This document shows positions 5,603 to 6,609 of a stretch of DNA of 6,609 nucleotides, piece after piece (within the stretch, counting starts at the first letter, position 1; each line of letters begins with the position of its first letter). The stretch is taken from positions 1-6,609 of the forward strand of contig JAEOSL010000152.1 of NCBI GenBank assembly GCA_016840385.1, in the 5' to 3' direction. This DNA is from Candidatus Thorarchaeota archaeon (lineage in GTDB: Archaea; Asgardarchaeota; Thorarchaeia; Thorarchaeales; Thorarchaeaceae). The notes under the pieces were generated by a model. The model was not told the origin of the DNA. It saw nothing but the letters and a program-made list of their open reading frames with translations, and did no database searches. A program made the translations under genes and the position numbers.

Positions 5603-6196
5603 GTGGTAATTTCTGACCTGAAGACTATCAAACTTCTACTCGACCGTACTCGGGCTGATATCGTATTCAAGTATCTTGTAAATCATGAAATGACTGTAAA
5701 GCAATTGGCAGATGCAATGGGAAAGAAACCTGGGACTGTTTTGCATCACGTTCAGAAACTCAATAACACGGGAATTATAGAGTTGGTTCGGACACGTGAA
5801 ACAACTCGTGGAATTGTTGAGCGATACTATCGGGCTATTGCAAGAGAGTATCGGTTAGGAATCACAGAGATGATGCGTTCTCGAACAAAGACCAGAGCAC
5901 CCAGGGATCCAGTTCAGTCTACACTAATGGGACTTTCAACTCTTGGAATTACCATTTCACAGGCGGATATGAAACGTGCTCATGATCTACTAAGCAGAAT
6001 CATGGAAATTGAAACGAAGACGGAGAAACTAATCAATCGATCTGATAATAACGCATTTCAAAGTCTCCCAACATCTACAAGGATTAACGTTCTCAAGAAC
6101 ATGACAAAGTTCCTTTTGTCAAAGAACAGCACGTACACAAAACTAAATGCTGAATGGCACGATTTGCTCTCTCAATACCTGAACGGAAAAAGCTAG
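5603..6196 (+). CDS. ArsR-like winged-helix transcriptional regulator
   Basis: This is a DNA-binding regulator. From GTG 5603 it has 197 residues. The N-terminus V-V-I-S-D-L-K-T-I-K-L-L-L-D-R-T-R-A-D-I is the usual first helix of archaeal ArsR/HTH_20 proteins. The helix-turn-helix covers about 30-53 (T-V-K-Q-L-A-D-A-M-G-K, then T-V-L-H-H-V-Q-K-L), followed by a wing (54-70) and the common R-G-I-V-E-R-Y-Y-R-A block. Residues 81-197 are mostly helical and of no known fold; they may sense a ligand or dimerise. There is no Cys anywhere, so a thiol-based metal or redox sensor is unlikely. GTG 5603 has AAGGA just upstream and matches the expected family start. Alternatives are TTG 5555 (abutting GGAGG) and ATG 5495, which would overlap the preceding gene by 80 bases. 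As the last gene of a membrane operon it may control that operon. Confidence 0.85.
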   Translation: MVISDLKTIKLLLDRTRADIVFKYLVNHEMTVKQLADAMGKKPGTVLHHVQKLNNTGIIELVRTRETTRGIVERYYRAIAREYRLGITEMMRSRTKTRAPRDPVQSTLMGLSTLGITISQADMKRAHDLLSRIMEIETKTEKLINRSDNNAFQSLPTSTRINVLKNMTKFLLSKNSTYTKLNAEWHDLLSQYLNGKS

Positions 6197-6214
6197 AGCA
6201 AAACGTGCACCTTC

Positions 6215-6219
6215 TTTTT
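6215..6219 (+). terminator. Possible T-run terminator of the operon
   Basis: Five T residues in CCTTCTTTTTC follow the regulator stop by about 20 bases; archaeal transcription often ends at such runs. The run overlaps a CTTCT/AGAAG inverted pair (6211-6226) that contains the palindrome TTCTAGAA (6218-6225). The signal is modest. Confidence 0.3.
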
Positions 6220-6269
6220 CTAGAAGTAAATCCAAAGGAAAAGACACAATGCTTACAAGAGGAAACTGG

Positions 6270-6277
6270 TTTATAGT
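6270..6277 (+). promoter_or_regulatory. Possible TATA box of the deoxyribosyltransferase-like gene
   Basis: TTTATAGT lies in the 113-base gap after the regulator gene. Standard spacing would start transcription near 6296-6300, close to the ribosome-binding site, giving a very short leader. The match is weak, but a separate promoter makes sense for an unrelated gene. Confidence 0.3.
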
Positions 6278-6296
6278 GAAGTTTCATCTGAATTAG

Positions 6297-6302
6297 AAGG
6301 TG
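6297..6302 (+). promoter_or_regulatory. Ribosome-binding site that selects the TTG start at 6310
   Basis: AAGGTG lies seven bases before TTG 6310. No ATG or GTG lies in frame between the upstream stop (6289-6291) and the conserved N-terminal strand, so a TTG start is needed. TTG 6319 is the only near alternative and is too far from this site. Confidence 0.6.
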
Positions 6303-6309
6303 TCTAAGA

Positions 6310-6609
6310 TTGACTAGTTTGAAAATCTATGTTGCAGGGCCATACACAGGAGATACTATCGAACAGATTGAAGAAAACGTACGGAAAGCAATGGAGGCGG
6401 GATTGATAATCTGGAAGAAGGGACACTTTCCATACATTCCACACCTGACTCATTGGCCAGATATCTTGTCGAGAGAACTTGGAATCGAGATGGATTGGGA
6501 GGACTATATGAGGTGGCATGCTCCTTGGGTCGATGGTTGTGATGCACTCTTCTTATTAGCTGAATCAAAGGGAGCACTGCTTGAACTTCAAAGGGCTATT
6601 GAGGAAGAT
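6310..6609 (+). CDS. DUF4406 / nucleoside 2-deoxyribosyltransferase-like protein (3' end missing)
   Basis: The 100 visible residues match the nucleoside 2-deoxyribosyltransferase-like fold, which cleaves or transfers N-glycosidic bonds of nucleosides or nucleotides; the actual substrate is unknown. Family features are K-I-Y-V-A-G-P-Y-T-G at about 5-14 (the substrate-binding first strand and loop), a helix of N-x-x-K-A-x-x-A-G type, F-P-Y-I-P-H-L-T-H-W, the D-W-x-x-Y-x-x-W block, a C-D-A-L-F-L-L strand, and S86-K-G88 followed by E92, the position of the catalytic Glu in true transferases. The start is TTG 6310, chosen from the AAGGTG site and an upstream in-frame stop. The gene runs off the window end. 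It shares the strand with the operon but is separated by 113 bases and a T-run, so it is probably expressed on its own. Confidence 0.8.
   Translation, partial: MTSLKIYVAGPYTGDTIEQIEENVRKAMEAGLIIWKKGHFPYIPHLTHWPDILSRELGIEMDWEDYMRWHAPWVDGCDALFLLAESKGALLELQRAIEED

Larger units (their letters stand above)
1935..6196 (+). other. Six-gene cell-surface operon ending in a regulator
   Basis: Six genes on one strand follow each other with junctions of +11, +5, -8, -4 and +28 bases and no internal promoter-like gap. A single TATA-like box lies ahead (1864-1871) and a T-rich stretch follows (6215-6219). Four products are membrane proteins or peptides, one is an anchored extracellular hydrolase, and the last is a winged-helix regulator. 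I infer one transcript; no known system with this gene order comes to mind. Confidence 0.65.

Noticed and set aside
5482..5670. Minus-strand ORF of 62 codons across the junction of the membrane protein and regulator genes
   Set aside because: It is antisense to two genes with good family or start-site support and has no features of its own.
6093..6577. Three minus-strand ORFs (6093-6287, 6304-6519, 6356-6577)
   Set aside because: They are antisense to the regulator end and to the deoxyribosyltransferase-like gene, whose A-G-P-Y-T-G motif is clear on the plus strand.

Overview
The window looks like chromosomal DNA of an archaeon with moderate GC. The evidence is a Sulfolobus-type single-OB-fold single-stranded-DNA-binding protein with an RGG tail, AT-rich TATA-like elements about 25 bases before likely transcription starts, GGTG/GAGG ribosome-binding sites, an archaeal ArsR-like winged-helix regulator with a helical C-terminal domain, and envelope proteins with many N-x-S/T sequons. 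An Asgard (Thorarchaeota-like) source is my guess from overall gene style; nothing here proves it. I see no rRNA, tRNA, CRISPR array or insertion sequence.

Layout. 1-489 (minus): ssb, cut by the window edge inside its Gly/Arg/Tyr tail. 490-762: divergent intergenic region holding the promoters of ssb and of the next gene. 763-1751 (plus): an extracytoplasmic sulfite-oxidase-family molybdopterin enzyme whose reading frame is broken near 1602; the last 49 residues of the family domain lie in the -1 frame. 1752-1934: intergenic, with a TATA-like box and a perfect 8-bp inverted repeat just past the expected transcription start.

1935-6196 (plus): a compact run of six genes with junctions of +11, +5, -8, -4 and +28 bases. 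It encodes a small membrane protein, a six-segment membrane protein, a secreted and C-terminally anchored serine hydrolase of the beta-lactamase class C fold, a 49-residue hydrophobic peptide, a multi-pass membrane protein with an acidic tail, and an ArsR-like winged-helix regulator. Five of the six products are in or outside the membrane and the sixth is a DNA-binding protein, so the unit reads as a self-regulated cell-surface operon of unknown purpose. A testable model is that the terminal regulator binds the inverted repeat at 1897-1916.

6310-6609 (plus): start of a separate gene for a DUF4406/nucleoside 2-deoxyribosyltransferase-like protein, read from a TTG codon and cut by the window end.

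Most worth a second look: the frameshifted molybdoenzyme, the uncharacterised six-gene membrane operon with its candidate operator, the 49-residue peptide gene overlapping both neighbours, and the RGG tail of SSB, whose 33-bp repeats differ only at synonymous positions.
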